A stretch of DNA of 64,000 nt from Nematopogon swammerdamellus (GCA_946902875.1 OX336340.1:16259566-16323565), one strand, 5' to 3'; positions 23,046 through 34,556 are shown, counted from the stretch's first letter. The notes: generated by a model not told the origin, from the letters alone. Translations and numbers: made by a program.

Positions 23046-24684
23046 ACACTTGGCGCCGTCAGCATGGATTGTTGAGCCGACGACGACGACGCCCAAAAGC
23101 ATTCGGGTAATTCAACAATGTTTTACGCACGCGACGGACCTGTTTTGTGTGTACGAGCAAAGGAATATTAGTAAATGTGACTGTTTTCTCAGTGCAAAGT
23201 TTCCCTTATTAAATTGTGCATGGTTTTTTACTTCGAGCTGTAGAATTTGGCTCAGTCGTGATAATTCGAGACTTGGGTTTGTCTCGGCTCAGCCAAGATT
23301 ATTGTGAGTAGAAGTTGAGTCTAGTCTCAAGCATTGTCTATGAATGCTAAATGACGACTTGAGACCGAGTTTTTGCCGAGCTAAGACTGAGAACTCTTTA
23401 TGTATACGGGTCTCAATCACAAGTGTCGCAACTCAGCAACCCGACATCCCGGCACCGCGCATCACTTCAACCCCAAGGGCAATGTCGCCGCGGCAGGCGA
23501 CACTGTACATGTTTATGAATTTCCTCTCAAAATAAATAAACAAACCATATTTATTAACGCTTTTTTCTTTTTCAAGACAGGTGAAATGTACGGTTAATAA
23601 ATTTTGGCGAGGTCACACCCTGATTCAGCCGCACCTAGCACCGAGTCAATTTCCATTAGAATGACTCACCGCTTCATGAGCAGTTTCGGCTCGTACTTGT
23701 ACTTGTAGCTTAGGTAAACCACTCATTACTCTGTTGGCCGATGGATGACCCACAGACGCCCAGCCAGATATTAATCTTACTTAATCTTTGCAGAGACCTT
23801 AATTTATTTTTTGCTGGCAGAATAAACATGGAATTGTACCAAAAAGGGTACAAAATAATATATTTTGGTGAAACATTTAACGGGTCCGTGTTGGGTATAT
23901 GACCAAATACAAAAAATGCACCAATGGCATGCCACTTTAGCTTGGAGTGACTTTCAAGCTGGAGAAAAAAACATTCTCACATCTCATCTAAATTATTTCT
24001 AGTAGAGACAAATAATAAACAACGTTGTGTTAAATAGCTCCCGAGCATTACACACGTTCAGTCTCACTAGTGCACGTCAGTTATACTAGCTAGACGGCAG
24101 ATGCGTCTAGCTAGGCAGACAGAATAGCGATTATCCCTATATTTAGCGATAGAGCCCTGCAGAAGATTCTAAAGGTCCTCTAAAAGACCGAAAGCTCGAA
24201 GGAACAAGACCGAAGAGGAAAAAAAAACGAGAAGAAGTTTTTATAAGAAGCGTTTTTTTATTTTAATTAAATTTTTTGACGTGATAACGTCACGCCTTAT
24301 AAATTGATGAACACCGGCTGCACGCACGAAAAAGTGTCACGTTCCATCTGAGCCTGTGTGTGCAAGCGAGAGCGCGTAACAAGCGATAGAGAGGCACAAT
24401 CGGCCCAAGCGTCGGCTTGTACACATTTATCTCTCTGGTTCTAAAGTACCAGGGCAGCACAAATTGAAAGGAGGTTACTCGTACCATAATATATTAAGCG
24501 CATCTGGCCGGTCGGGAAAGATTTCAAATTTAGAATATTCATGAAACAAGGGTCCGAATATGTATCACAATATCGATTCATGTATTTCGATTCAATACAA
24601 CGACAGAGTACCAAATATTAGGTATTTAACACGACGTTATCACGTAAAACTATCGTCCGTAAACCGACTTTACAGACAACCAAT
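23046..24684. other. No recognisable feature
   Basis: No supported exon. Several GAGAC/GTCTC words around 23260-23400 give weak self-complementarity only. Confidence 0.4.
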
Positions 24685-24845
24685 TTTTATGGAAACTCAC
24701 ACGGTTTGCTACATCACCTACAACATCCGCGATGTCAGCCCATAACACCAGATGAACTAGGTGTCATGTCAGTGCTTCCCTTCATTTCATGTCGGCTATA
24801 CTGAACTGGACGGAAAACACGAATTATTTACATTGCGGCCTTGCA
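24685..24845 (-). mobile_element. SINE-B copy, 3' half
   Basis: From TTTTTATGGAAACTCACACGG through CATCCGCGATGTCAGCCCAT, GATGAACTAGGTGTCATG and GAACTGGACGGAAAACACGAA. It then breaks off into unrelated sequence. Confidence 0.7.
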
Positions 24846-26374
24846 TACAAAATACGTCAGCACGGGGCGTCGTCGTCGCGCAGAATGGAACGGCTCGACA
24901 GCTAGCGCATACGCACACTCGGCCGGACTCGAAGGCTCGCTTCAAGCGACTCGAAACTTTAATTGGGAAATCAGAATACCATCGAGCGGATCGATGCGAG
25001 TACACAAGTTCGAGATCCACTTGCTATAGTTATTACTCAAAGCTTGAAGGCTCGGTCGAGCGAGTATGTCTCGATGTGCGTACGGACCTTAAGGCGAGAA
25101 TAGGGGTCGAAAAGGTCAAATTTAAACGAAATTATTCAGCTATTGGTAAAGATAAAAGATCTGTAAAAAATATATGTTATGTATTGATCTTTAACTAGCA
25201 AACATAGCGAAAAAAATTATATTTTGCTACTTTGAAAAGGTGTTAAATAAATTTCCAAAAAATAACGAAAAGTACGAAAATTGTACATTCAAGTTAAATT
25301 ATCTCGAGAAGCATAAATTGTTTCAATACACGACCCTCATAGAAATATAGATAATATGTTTCTCTACAATCGTAGCGAAATAAATATTTTGTTCCATCTT
25401 TCCAAGACGTGAAATTTAATAAATAGTGTGATTTTCGCGCAAACGTTCATCGTCGGCGCGACGTATCAGCCACCGCACGAGTAGAATGAATCTCGCACCT
25501 ATTTACATCGGCATACGGTTCGTGTTTCAATCATCAGTGCTCGGGTAGCACGGTTTGAGTCTTATTTCCACCTTAAGGCCTGTCAAAACTTCTGACACGG
25601 GCCCAGTTCGGCCACGACCGATGGACGCGCGCGATCGAACATCATTAAATGTTGACCTAAATGTGTCCATAAACTCCCACAGGCGAAGACGGGGTGTAGA
25701 ATCTCCCGCCCTCAGGTGCGTGGGTTGGGGTGTAGGTAGACGCTCCCTCGCCGCCGCCACCCCACGGAGCAAAACAAACGACACATCAATCTCTCGTGCT
25801 TATGTGGTGTATTTGTTGTACAAAGCGGGTCGCTTTCGCATTTCCGCCGAACGATAACACTGTGGATTTAAAAGTGTGCACACACTTAAAACACATAGAT
25901 AAAGAGTTCGACAGTATTATAGTAAGCACCTTTACCTCACCTGTCAGTGTATAATTTTATTTGTTATTGTGTTGCAGTAGTGTTAGTGTTATAGTTAGAT
26001 GTAGTAGTAGTCTAATTACTTTTATTTGGTTTGGATTGTATGCAGGCCTTCGGTCAATGTTGTCCAGTGGAGGCTCGTGTCTCAAGAGGCACCCTAATCA
26101 AACGGAAGAGAGTCTTAACTCTTATGCATCATTATTGAGTTTCCTGTTTTCGACACATTCGTGTGCTTACACATTAGGGCGCTGCCAACAAGACGCAACT
26201 TTGTGAATTACATTAACTGAATTGTGTCGTTATCGATCAAACTGTAGTTAGAAGTTTTAGCAGCTCTGGTACCTAACTAACTATTGCTGAAATGTCTTAA
26301 GATTCTGCCGTCTATTTGTTTAATTCGAGAAATTTTATAACTTGTATACTTTCATGGATTACCAGGCATCGCTT
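24846..26374. other. Unassigned region with a GC-richer minus-strand ORF
   Basis: A minus-strand frame at 25527-25784 (with RLRLWEFMDTFRSTFNDVRS) is GC-richer than its surroundings. I do not recognise the product and find no clear splice sites; it could be a 5' exon, an element fragment or chance. Confidence 0.3.
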
Positions 26375-26750
26375 ACAGATAAAAACCGGCCAACTGCGAG
26401 TCGTACTCGCGCACCGAGATTTCAACACCTCAAAAAAAAACTTGAAAAAACACCACCATAAAACAAAACTTTCTTGTATGGGGACCACCCCTAAATTTTT
26501 CACTGTTTTAATATTTAACACATATTCTGTGAAAATTTCCCGGAAAATTAAACCGGACAGCTCTTAGGGTTCCAAAAATACAGCCATCGGACGGACGGAC
26601 GGACGGATGGACAGACAGACGTTATAGGCTTAGTAATAGACTTCCGGACAGACGGACGGATGGACAGACAGGCGGACAGACAGACGTTGTAGGCTTAGTG
26701 ATAGGCTTCCGGACGGACGGACGGACGGAAAATGCGCGTAGCGTTTAGGT
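26375..26750 (+). repeat. Interspersed repeat E with (GGAC)n tandem tail
   Basis: Starts AAACCGGCCAACTGCGAGTC, GTACTCGCGCACCGAG, shared with 38752-38830. Ends in several GGAC/GACA arrays at 26584-26735, with an internal duplication of GGCTTAGTAATAGACTTCCGG (21-base word given only as its position, about 26626-26647, and again near 26692-26712). Confidence 0.6.
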
Positions 26751-27539
26751 CTGGTTTCCGTTTTCGGCTCAAAGCCTCCGCTTGTTGTCTAGACAAAGGC
26801 GGTAACGGCGCGGCTTTCATCGGCCGCTAAGCGAATTTCCAGCTCGCCAACCGCTTTTAGTAGTACTCTACCGGCGGAAAGCTACCAAGCCCAAACTCAA
26901 TAAAGCCGGCTTCCGCATGCCTCGCTAGTCGCTACGTGTGTAGGCGGCTGGTAGGTAGACTCCTTCGTTCAAGTAAGACGGATGGCGCTTGTAAATTACA
27001 ATGCCATTGTTTCAGTAACAATCGCTTCTAAATGTTCTCGGTCGAGGGAATATTCATAATTATCCACCTTGGTGACTGTATTTTTCATTTGAAATTAAGG
27101 GTCATTATTAAAGAGTAAATTAAGCAAGACTGAGTATTGAGCTTTTTTAGTAACTATTAGGGATGGAAAGAGTTGTGAAAAATGTTATTATCTTGTGGAG
27201 AATAATATAAAAAGTCACGTTATTTAAAATATTTTGCTTTAATTTTCGTTTCAATGTTGATCTGCCATTTTCCCTATATTTCAAATTTTAAAAGAATATT
27301 CTCGAAAATATCCAAATCTCGAAATAAATTCTAGATAATGTATTACTCGAAATTAATTCTGACGTACAGTGCGACAAGAATGTTTATTTTAATGTATGTG
27401 TACTAGAACATATACAACCAAACAAAATAAATACATCAGTCAGTATACATACATACTTCTATTCGCCGCCTGAAATAGCACACTCAAAGAATCACAGAGC
27501 GATCAGGGTCAAGAAACGCTTTTCAATTTGAAAGTTCTC
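26751..27539. other. No recognisable feature
   Basis: No exon or element supported. Confidence 0.4.
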
Positions 27540-27680
27540 GTTAGCGAGAACGTGCGGGCGGGCGGCGCAGCAACGTGCGGGCGGGCGGCGGCTGCGCCCG
27601 CCCCGGCAACGGAGCGCCGCCCGCCCCCGCGCCGCCGCGCCCTCTCCGCGCCGCGCCGCCGGGAACTCGTAAGGAGGGGT
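27540..27680. promoter_or_regulatory. GC-rich island, possible promoter
   Basis: Dense GCGGGCGGGCGGC and CGCCGCGCC runs within AT-rich sequence. A GTAAGG word at about 27668 could be a plus-strand splice donor. Open frames here are low-complexity Arg/Ala/Pro on both strands, as expected from GC-rich sequence. Confidence 0.25.
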
Positions 27681-28051
27681 CTTTTTACAGCTTCCAAGCA
27701 CTGGAATCCTTTCGCGGGCTTCTTTCTCATCAACCTTTTTGCTATGTCCCGGACACCTTCGCCAACCTTAATACAATTCGGGGACCCTTTCAATACCTCT
27801 GTAATATCGGATACTCTCGATATGAGGTCAAATACTTACGTGTACATACATATGCTTTTTCCCAAAGACATTGGATTAGAAATACTGACTTAGGTCATGC
27901 TTGTGATTGCTTGTGAAGTACATACACACTTGGTATACAGTGGAATTGATAGGTCCCTCGTTTTACTACGAAATCCTAAAAATTGCGCACTTAAATCCAG
28001 ATGATTGCGACTGCGCCGAGAGGAATATAAAAATGGTTATGTCGTCGCAGA

Positions 28052-28444
28052 AGGGTCCAGGGCGCATATTTCCAAAGTCTACATGGGAGTGCCTCTGATT
28101 GGTCGTTCTCAGTGACGAAGGAACTTTGGCGGGAAATATAAATTTGGGAAGTGAAAATAACTTTTTTATGTGGTTATAAAAATCTTAAATAAAAAAGGTT
28201 AAATAAAAAAGTATAACAAAAAAAAACATTAACAAAAGGGGCTCGAACTCACGAAGTCACGACCGAGATCGAAAAATTAATACCCCTACACTTTGCCACT
28301 GAACCAACAAAGTACATAAACGACCAAACGAATCAGCTAGGTTCGCTGAGGTGGTGCCGGCGGCGGCGGCGCCAGAGCCAGAACACGTCTCCACAAATCA
28401 GAGACACTCCCGTAGTAGACTTTGGAAATATGCGTCCGGGCCCG
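28052..28444. mobile_element. TIR element containing a tRNA-like segment
   Basis: Imperfect inverted repeats of about 47 bp (28054-28100 and 28396-28443) share CGCATATTTCCAAAGTCTAC and CTCTGATT. The interior is AT-rich. On the minus strand it carries an A-box-like TTGGTTCAGTGG and a B-box-like GAGTTCGAGCCCC. No clean target duplication was found. Confidence 0.55.
28238..28318 (-). repeat. tRNA-derived segment (SINE head or tRNA pseudogene)
   Basis: A-box-like word at 28296-28307 and B-box-like GAGTTCGAGCCCC at 28238-28250, about 50 bp apart. The stretch between is AT-rich and does not fold into a convincing cloverleaf, so I do not call a functional tRNA. Confidence 0.5.
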
Positions 28445-29764
28445 GGCCGCTAGCCAGATGGATTATTTGAGCTATAAAACCATAACGCCGCATTTCGCAC
28501 TTGGCTCGTTTTACTGCTATTCCTCCGAGCCAGATAAAGGAAACTCAGCCTAAAGGAGGTCTCTATATCCTACAACAATTGAGATAAATATCCTAAACCC
28601 CCAAATATTATTTACTACCAAATCCCAGCTTATGTTTTTTTCTTCCTTATTGCAAATTAGTTTGAAAAAAAAAAAACAAAACAAAAAAAAAAGGAAAGAA
28701 TGGTAACGGCCTTACTTCATCGGGTGTAATGTATACCCTAAATCATATTTACGGCTGCCACTAAACATTACATAAACGTGGCCCTTTGTCTCTATTGTTG
28801 ACGCAAACGATCTCACTTTGCGAGGAAACCGACCGAAAAACTCGTCGGGGTCCGCCCAACAAAACTGAGCCACACTGCTTTGTTTACATCGAGGTATACT
28901 TACTCTACGTCGCCTTATTTTCCGCCATGAAATTAGTCCACAAGCGTGGCAGAAGTAATATTTTAATTCGAAACGTGGCGTGCGTTTGCGCAGTTGGCAG
29001 CGTAGCTAACTTCACAGCGGAAGAATGATGATGCGCCCAGGAGATAATTAATGGCATCTCTCCTATTTCCTTTTTCCCGTCCAACTTTTCTTTAAAATAT
29101 AAATCGACACTCAATGTCATTTACTTTGGTTGGCTTTATGTTCTCCCCGACGACATGTGTTGCTTGTAATGCTGTGTCGGTATATATATTTCCCAAAACG
29201 GTAAGTATTACCTATAGTAGATCCTTTTTTCGAGAACATTCTTTTGTTTAAATATCATTTTACTCTGTGACCTTTCTTAGAACCCACAGCTTTTAATCAA
29301 AATTAATAAAATACAATACAGGATGTTCGGCACATAGACCGACAATTTTTTTTTGTAAGTAAGTGGGATCATTTGCAACGTTTTGACCCATGATACCTTT
29401 TGTCAGATGTCACGTGGTATCGAGATACGATTTTTTTTCTTAATTTTTTAAAATTAACAAAATCCCAGCTTTAAGCCCTTGTAACTTTTTTGTTTATAAT
29501 TGTATCAGCACGAAATAAAATTTATTGAATTTTACGATGTATCCTTGTACTATAAAAAATAATATTTGATGAAGTTAATACTATGAAAAGGTCTTATGTA
29601 TGACCTCCCAAAGTCCCGAGAACGAGTAAAAATATGACAGAATCTTAATTTCTTAATTAATAAAAAAAACTGGCAGCAATTGATAGCTTCATTTTCTTTT
29701 AATAAGTTCGCTAGTTTACGCCCTTTCCAACGGTATACCACGTGTTATACAAATAATTCACTAA
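28445..29764. other. No recognisable gene
   Basis: AT-rich. GGATGTTCGGCACATAGACCG at about 29323-29343 resembles the start of a dispersed insect repeat, but copies are not seen elsewhere in the window. Confidence 0.35.
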
Positions 29765-29989
29765 TTAATCCCTAATTTTGACCACATAGTGAAGAACTCA
29801 AGAACGGCTGAACCGATTTTTATGATCTTTGATTTGTTAGATTTATCTCCGTCCCGAATAACATAGGCTATAAAAATATGGGAAAAAAAAAAAATATTCT
29901 CATACATTTAGCATGGAACGGTTATTTTTATTACAACACCATCTCGGATACACGACAGAAACAAACAAACATGGCGTTATAATAAAAAA

Positions 29990-30940
29990 TGATGCTCTTG
30001 GTGGCATTTACACAGTTCATCCGAAGAATGACGAATGCTTCTTCTACTTGTGTTGTTGCTGGTGAATGTTCGTGGGCCGATATCATTCGAATCAATTCTA
30101 ACTATTAATGGTGTAGTGTGCCCAACATTTCGTGCTGCATGCCAACAGCTCAATTTGCTTGAAAACGATACTCATTGGGAGATGAGAATCGCTGAAGCAA
30201 TTTTTTCTGCATCTCCAAGTCAGATACGCACATTATATTTTGCTATCATTATATTATAGACATGCTTCCCATCGAATCCACGTGAACTGTGGAACAAATA
30301 CAAGGATGACATGTCAGAAGACATTTTACATCGAATTCGTGTCAGTTCAGGGAATCCCGATCTCGAGGTGAATGAGGAGATACATAACCAGGCTTTGCTT
30401 TTGATCGAAGACATATTGTGTTACCTCATGTGCGGCAGTTTGTTAGTAAAGTTAGGAATGCCAAGGCCAAATCGTGGTGTGAACGACGCCTTCAATAGAG
30501 AATTGGAACGTGAAAGTGAATAAGATCGAAATGCATTGAAAGAATCAGTTCGAACGAATGTACCACTGTTGAACCCCCAACAGATGGAAGTGTACGATCA
30601 TTAATGTAGGCAATTAATGATGGAAATGGTGGCCTATTTTTCCTCGATGCGCCCGGTGGAACTGGGAAGATATTCCTCATATCATTGATTTTAGCCACGT
30701 AGCAGTTGTTTCTTCTGGTATAGCGGCCACGTTGCTAGAAGGATGACGAATGGCTCATTCAGCGTTGAAATTGCCATTAAACCTTCAAACGACTGAAGAA
30801 CCGATATGCAACATTTCGAAAAACTCAGCAATGGCCAAAGTTTTGGTAGGAAGTAAAATCATCACATGGGATGAATGCACAATGGCGCACAAACGCACAA
30901 TGGAAGCACTTAATCGAAAGATCTGCGTAAGATCTAAGTA
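29990..30940 (+). pseudogene. Helitron Pif1-like helicase remnant
   Basis: Frames joined by eye follow the Helitron helicase: GGIYTVHPKNDECF, LLLLVNVRGPISFESILTI, CPTFRAACQQLNLLENDTHW, then MSEDILHRIRVSSGNPDL and LLLIEDILCYLMCG. The Walker A motif reads DAPGGTGK followed by Ile where Thr or Ser is expected. Downstream are SSGIAATLL, AHSALKLPLNLQTTEEPICN and a Walker B-like WDECTMAHKR. Stops and frame breaks occur at about 30060, 30260, 30523, 30603, 30702 and 30746. The helicase motifs after Walker B are lost. Helitron helicases unwind DNA during rolling-circle transposition; this one cannot. Confidence 0.85.
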
Positions 30941-31065
30941 AATAAAATATAAAACTCAGAGCAGCGCGGGAATTAACTTAGCGGTCCCCCCACTCCTTTA
31001 AGTAAGTAAACGGACATTATTTTTTAGTTTTTAAGAGTCGGGGGTTTTTAAATTTGCAATTTAAC
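30938..31065 (+). repeat. Half copy of the 34.6-kb foldback element
   Basis: GTAAATAAAATATAAAACTC, GCGCGGGAATTAACTTAGCGG, ACTCCTTTAAGTAAG and AGAGTCGGGGGTTTTT follow the centre and right arm of the foldback at 34557-34744. (The second word is 21 bases long in the sequence; key part GCGCGGGAATT.) It sits inside the Helitron just before its 3' end. Confidence 0.75.
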
Positions 31066-31164
31066 TTTTTATTTTATAAGTTAACACAACATTTATTGAT
31101 TCTGAGGCGGTACGAAGTTCGCCGGGTCAGCTAGTAATACAAAAATTATAATTTAACTTCATAA

Positions 31165-31352
31165 TTAATAAACAAACTGGATGTAAAATGGCCGCATAGC
31201 AGCCTCGGTCATGTTCTTCTCTAGTTCAGTATAGCCAGCAATCCAGGGAAGTCTTCGGTATGGACACCTACCCTCTCGGAGGTGATATTGGCTGGTCGGA
31301 GCATGTGCTTTGGCCCTTCCGACTCGGCCACCCATACCGAATTACATAAAAA
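31165..31352 (+). mobile_element. SINE-A copy, 5'-truncated
   Basis: Plus-strand SINE-A body from CTGGATGTAAAATGGCCGC through AGCAATCCAGGGAAGTCTTC, GGAGGTGATATTGGCTGGTC to the tail CGAATTACATAAAAATAAG. No Pol III head. Confidence 0.8.
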
Positions 31353-32368
31353 TAAGTCTACATGGTATATAAATCTACATTTATATTAATATCTTTAAAT
31401 CTATTATAAGATAAAAAAAATAGCCTACGAATTTATTTTTTATTTTTTATCAATATCCCGAAGAATCGAAGATGATGACGATTTACGTAAACATACAACT
31501 TTTCAAAGAAAACGAGCAGCCCATTTGTCTAAAACCATCCAACAAATCATTCAATTTGTTATCTATTCACAAAAAAAAAGGAAATTGATGTTGCTACGTT
31601 GAGTCTAGTCAATCAAGAAGGAACTAGGAGCCTCAGCGCGGGCGCGGTGACGTGACGGAACTGGGAAGGGACAAGAGAGGAGTGGGTGAGGGGGAGCGTA
31701 TTAGGGATCGGTGGAAAAAGGAAATTACTTGCACGGCACTGACGTATCTCCGATCTCGATCACGGAATAAAGGATGGAAGCACGAGATCCATCTCACACG
31801 CTAGCGCTCACATCGCACGAAATGCTCGTAACTTCGTAATATTCTTAGTGCCTATGCCTACCTAATACAACGTTACAATAAAATAAAATACACATTTTAT
31901 AAAAGCCGACTATACGAAAAATTTATCAAATAACCAGGAAAGTTGATTGAAAATTCTGTAGTCGGGCGGGCTTATTCGAATTCTTCTATGCGCATTTTGG
32001 ATTTTCGATCAACTTTACTTTTTATTTGATTCGTTTTTCGTAGTCGGGTTTCATAAAAAAAAAAAAATTTTTTTATTGAATTCCTTTTGTAAGTATTGAA
32101 CTCCTTTTGTAAGTATTTTTGGATCCGCATTTGAAATCGGGATTTGAAGTGAAACATTTTTCAAAGTAGGAAAATATGGTGCCTGGCGGCCGCTATTTTG
32201 ATATTTTTAACTGGACAATGAAAATCTCGCCTGTGACAAGCGGATTATCGAGACGAATTAACAATCCCTACATAAGATTCAACGTCTGCCGTCTGCGTGT
32301 AAGGATGTCTGTATGTATGTATATTCGCTTATATATAACTCAATAACGGCCCTCGAGTATTCACTTTT
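31353..32368. other. No recognisable gene
   Basis: A short Helitron-like start (CAACGTCTGCCGTCTGCG...CTTATATATAACTC) lies at about 32280-32345 and is cut by the SINE-B copy that follows. Confidence 0.4.
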
Positions 32369-32474
32369 TTTTATGGAAACTGACACGGTTGGCTATATCA
32401 CCTACAACATCCGTGATGTCAGCCCCTAACACCGGGTGAACTTGGTGCCACGTCAGTGCTTTCCTTCTGCTGTT
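32369..32474 (-). mobile_element. SINE-B copy, 3' end
   Basis: TTTTTTTATGGAAACTGACACGG, the reverse complement of the SINE-B tail, then CATCCGTGATGTCAGCCCCT and TGGTGCCACGTCAGTGCTT. Only the 3' 105 bp are present. (First word key part: TATGGAAACTGACACGG.). Confidence 0.75.
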
Positions 32475-32705
32475 TCCTTACCTATAATAAAATCCAACGT
32501 CTGCTTTCTGTCTGAGTGTCTGAGTGTATGTCTGTCTGTCCGCTTATAACTCGAGAACCACTGAACCGATTTTAATAAAACAAAATTCTACGGATAGCTT
32601 GATTCTTCCCATCAACTATAGGCTACTTACTATCACGCTAAATAGCTTATGAGGTTAGCAGTGAAGTGAAATATGAGAGCGGGCGGAGCCGCCGGCACAG
32701 CTTGT
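32475..32705 (+). mobile_element. Helitron-like element N2, copy A
   Basis: Nearly identical to 33446-33674. It runs from CCTTACCTATAATAAAATCC to GGGCGGAGCCGCCGGCACAG, CTTG, T. The GC-rich end followed by CTTG and the A/T context fit a non-autonomous Helitron-like 3' terminus. Confidence 0.65.
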
Positions 32706-32740
32706 ATGACTACGTAATGGGACTGGGACATATCTACACC

Positions 32741-32748
32741 AGGTTATA
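32741..32748. repeat. Left target duplication of SINE-A
   Basis: AGGTTATA, repeated at 33188-33195. Confidence 0.7.
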
Positions 32749-33187
32749 GGTTTTTTTTATTTTTATGTAATGTAATCCGGTATGGGTGGCTTAGTTGGAG
32801 GGGCCGAAGCGGATGCTCCGACCAGCCAATATCACCTCCGAGAAGGTAGGTGCCATACCGGAGACTTCCCTGGATTGCTGGCTATACTGGACTAGAGGAG
32901 AACACAACCGAGGCTGCTATGCGGCCATCTTACATCCAGTACGGTGGTACCAACCCAGTCGGCTACAATTTGAGCCTACCACCTAGTAAGGGGCAAGGGA
33001 AGGGACCGACAGTTTTACACCGGTTCCGAACGGTGAAGCAGCAGGTGTCGGTATGCACATACATTTTTTCGTCAGAAAAAACCGTAGACGGAAAACTCAT
33101 TGGTACACGCCGACGGGATTCGAACCGCGGACCTCTCGCATGAGAGGCCGATGCCCAAACCACTCGGCCAACCGCCGCTATAAAAAT
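32749..33187 (-). mobile_element. SINE-A, full length with tRNA-derived head
   Basis: 439-bp minus-strand SINE flanked by AGGTTATA on both sides. The head (33180 down to about 33105) has A box TGGCCGAGTGG (33160-33170) and B box GGTTCGAATCC (33116-33126). The body continues with GGTCCCTTCCCTT, TACTAGGTGGTAGG, TTGGTACCACCG, TCCAGTATAGCCAGCAATCC and GGAGGTGATATTGGCTGG, ending ATTACATAAAAATAAAAAAAA. (The last word is 21 bases; its key part is ATTACATAAAAA.) The anticodon stem-loop is imperfect, so the head is not a functional tRNA. Confidence 0.85.
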
Positions 33188-33195
33188 AGGTTATA
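33188..33195. repeat. Right target duplication of SINE-A
   Basis: AGGTTATA, matching 32741-32748. Confidence 0.7.
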
Positions 33196-33254
33196 TAGCA
33201 TCACGTCATTATTCATACGAGCTGTGCACTGGGGTCGAAAGTGAACGCAGACGG

Positions 33255-33366
33255 AAAAAATCTACTAATTCGGTTAGCTTTCATGTGATTTAATCGAAAA
33301 CTACTCAATCGATTTACACGAAGTTTTCACCAACTTTCCCGCGAGCGGAGCCGCGGGCACAACTAG
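33255..33366 (+). mobile_element. Helitron-like 3' end
   Basis: Ends GCGAGCGGAGCCGCGGGCAC, AA, CTAG (33363-33366), T. Same terminal plan as the other Helitron-like copies. The 5' limit is uncertain. Confidence 0.5.
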
Positions 33367-33445
33367 TGCCACATATGTTGAAATCGATTAAGTAGTTTAG
33401 GCTCTGACGTAACAAACGAACACACATTATACATACATATCCTTA

Positions 33446-33674
33446 TCCTTACCTATAATAAAATCCAACGTCTGCTTTCTGTCTGAGTGTCTGAGTGTAT
33501 GTCTGTCTGTCCGCTTATAACTCGAGAACCAATGAACCGATTTTAATAAAAAAAATCTACGGATAGCTTAATTCTTCCCATCAACTATAGGCTACTTACT
33601 ATCACGCTAAATGGCTTATGAGGTTAGCAGTGAAGTGAAATATGAGAGCGGGCGGAGCCGCGGGCACAGCTTGT
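33446..33674 (+). mobile_element. Helitron-like element N2, copy B
   Basis: Second near-identical copy of 32475-32705, in the same orientation, ending GGGCGGAGCCGCGGGCACAG, CTTG, T. Only a few substitutions and a short indel in the A run separate the two. Confidence 0.65.
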
Positions 33675-33691
33675 AATACATAAATCACGAA

Positions 33692-33794
33692 AGCACGAAC
33701 TCGCACGTCTCTGTGCGACAGAGACGACTTTCTACAACCTGATTGTCTCTTTTTAAAGCTCGATATACATTAATTGCTGCCGGGTACTGTGCGT
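33692..33794 (+). repeat. Half copy of the 181-bp hairpin MITE
   Basis: GCACGAACTCGCACGTCTCT, GTGCGACAG, TTTCTACAACCTGATTGTC and TTGCTGCCGGGTACTGTGCG match the centre and right arm of 34925-35105. Confidence 0.75.
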
Positions 33795-34317
33795 ACATTC
33801 GCTGCCAGAAACACTACCCTTTGGCTTCGTCGTAGTGGGTTAAAATGGCGTATCGTGTGGCGCAGTTATCCGGGGCGGTAACAAAATTCAAATAGTGCTA
33901 CAGACGGCGGAGAAGGAAGTTTACACGATAAATATCTTAATTATGTACATTTATTATCATTTAAATGGGCTTTTAACCAGGACGTGGTGTTTTTGAGGCT
34001 TCTATTTGGCTTCCCTTGTTAATTTGAACGTAATGTTTGTATTGGCGTCGTTAGAAACTTCATTAATTAAAATACATTCAGCCGTTTTCTGGAGTTACGG
34101 GGTAATTTAAAGAAACTCAACTACCACCACTCACTCAATCAAACCCACATGCATACATCAAAGTGAAACACATTACCCTCCATTGCGTTCGCAGTCGGGT
34201 AATAAAAAGCGAACGCGGCTGTTATTGAAAAAATAATTATTACCGTCTTTTAGAGGGTGCGTCCCACTACGAATTCTTCCCATTTACGCATTCTCTAAAA
34301 GCCGATGTTTCTCATTT
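33795..34317. other. No recognisable feature
   Basis: No exon or element supported. Confidence 0.4.
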
Positions 34318-34445
34318 ATTAACGCCGACGCAAAAAAAGGGGCGGTGTTATAAGTTTCACGTGTGTGAGGGTGTGTATGTGTGTGTCTGTCTGTGGCATC
34401 GCAGCTCCCAAACCGCAGGACCGATTTGGATGCGGTTTTTTTATT
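34318..34445 (+). repeat. Interspersed repeat D, copy 3
   Basis: AACGCCGACGCAAAAAAAGG, (GT)n, GCATCGCAGCTCCCAAACCG, GACCGATTTGGATGCGG. Related sequence continues to about 34555, where the foldback begins. Confidence 0.65.
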
Positions 34446-34556
34446 ATGAAGCTTGTTTAATCGGAATGGTTCTTAGCTATGTTTGTAATCAAAAATTATC
34501 TTAAAAAGTGGACGCGGTTTAAAAAAAACTTGAAATAAAAGTTAAATTACAAATTT

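Larger units (their letters stand above)
29765..31134 (+). mobile_element. Decayed Helitron
   Basis: Contains a broken Pif1-like helicase (29990-30940) and ends GGCGGTACGAAGTTCGCC, GGGTCAG, CTAG at 31131-31134 followed by T. A short hairpin before CTAG is the Helitron 3' hallmark. The 5' end is uncertain; non-coding Helitron-like sequence (GAACGGCTGAACCGATTTT) starts by about 29800. The Rep/HUH nuclease part is missing. Confidence 0.7.

Noticed and set aside
24761..25198. 145-residue plus-strand ORF
   Set aside because: Its start overlaps an antisense SINE-B copy and the rest shows no protein-like conservation.
27509..27916. Overlapping long ORFs on both strands
   Set aside because: They are Arg/Ala/Pro low-complexity frames produced by a GC-rich island; no conserved motif.
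33105..33180. Functional tRNA gene on the minus strand
   Set aside because: A and B boxes are good, but the anticodon stem-loop does not pair properly and the segment is fused to a SINE body with a target duplication.
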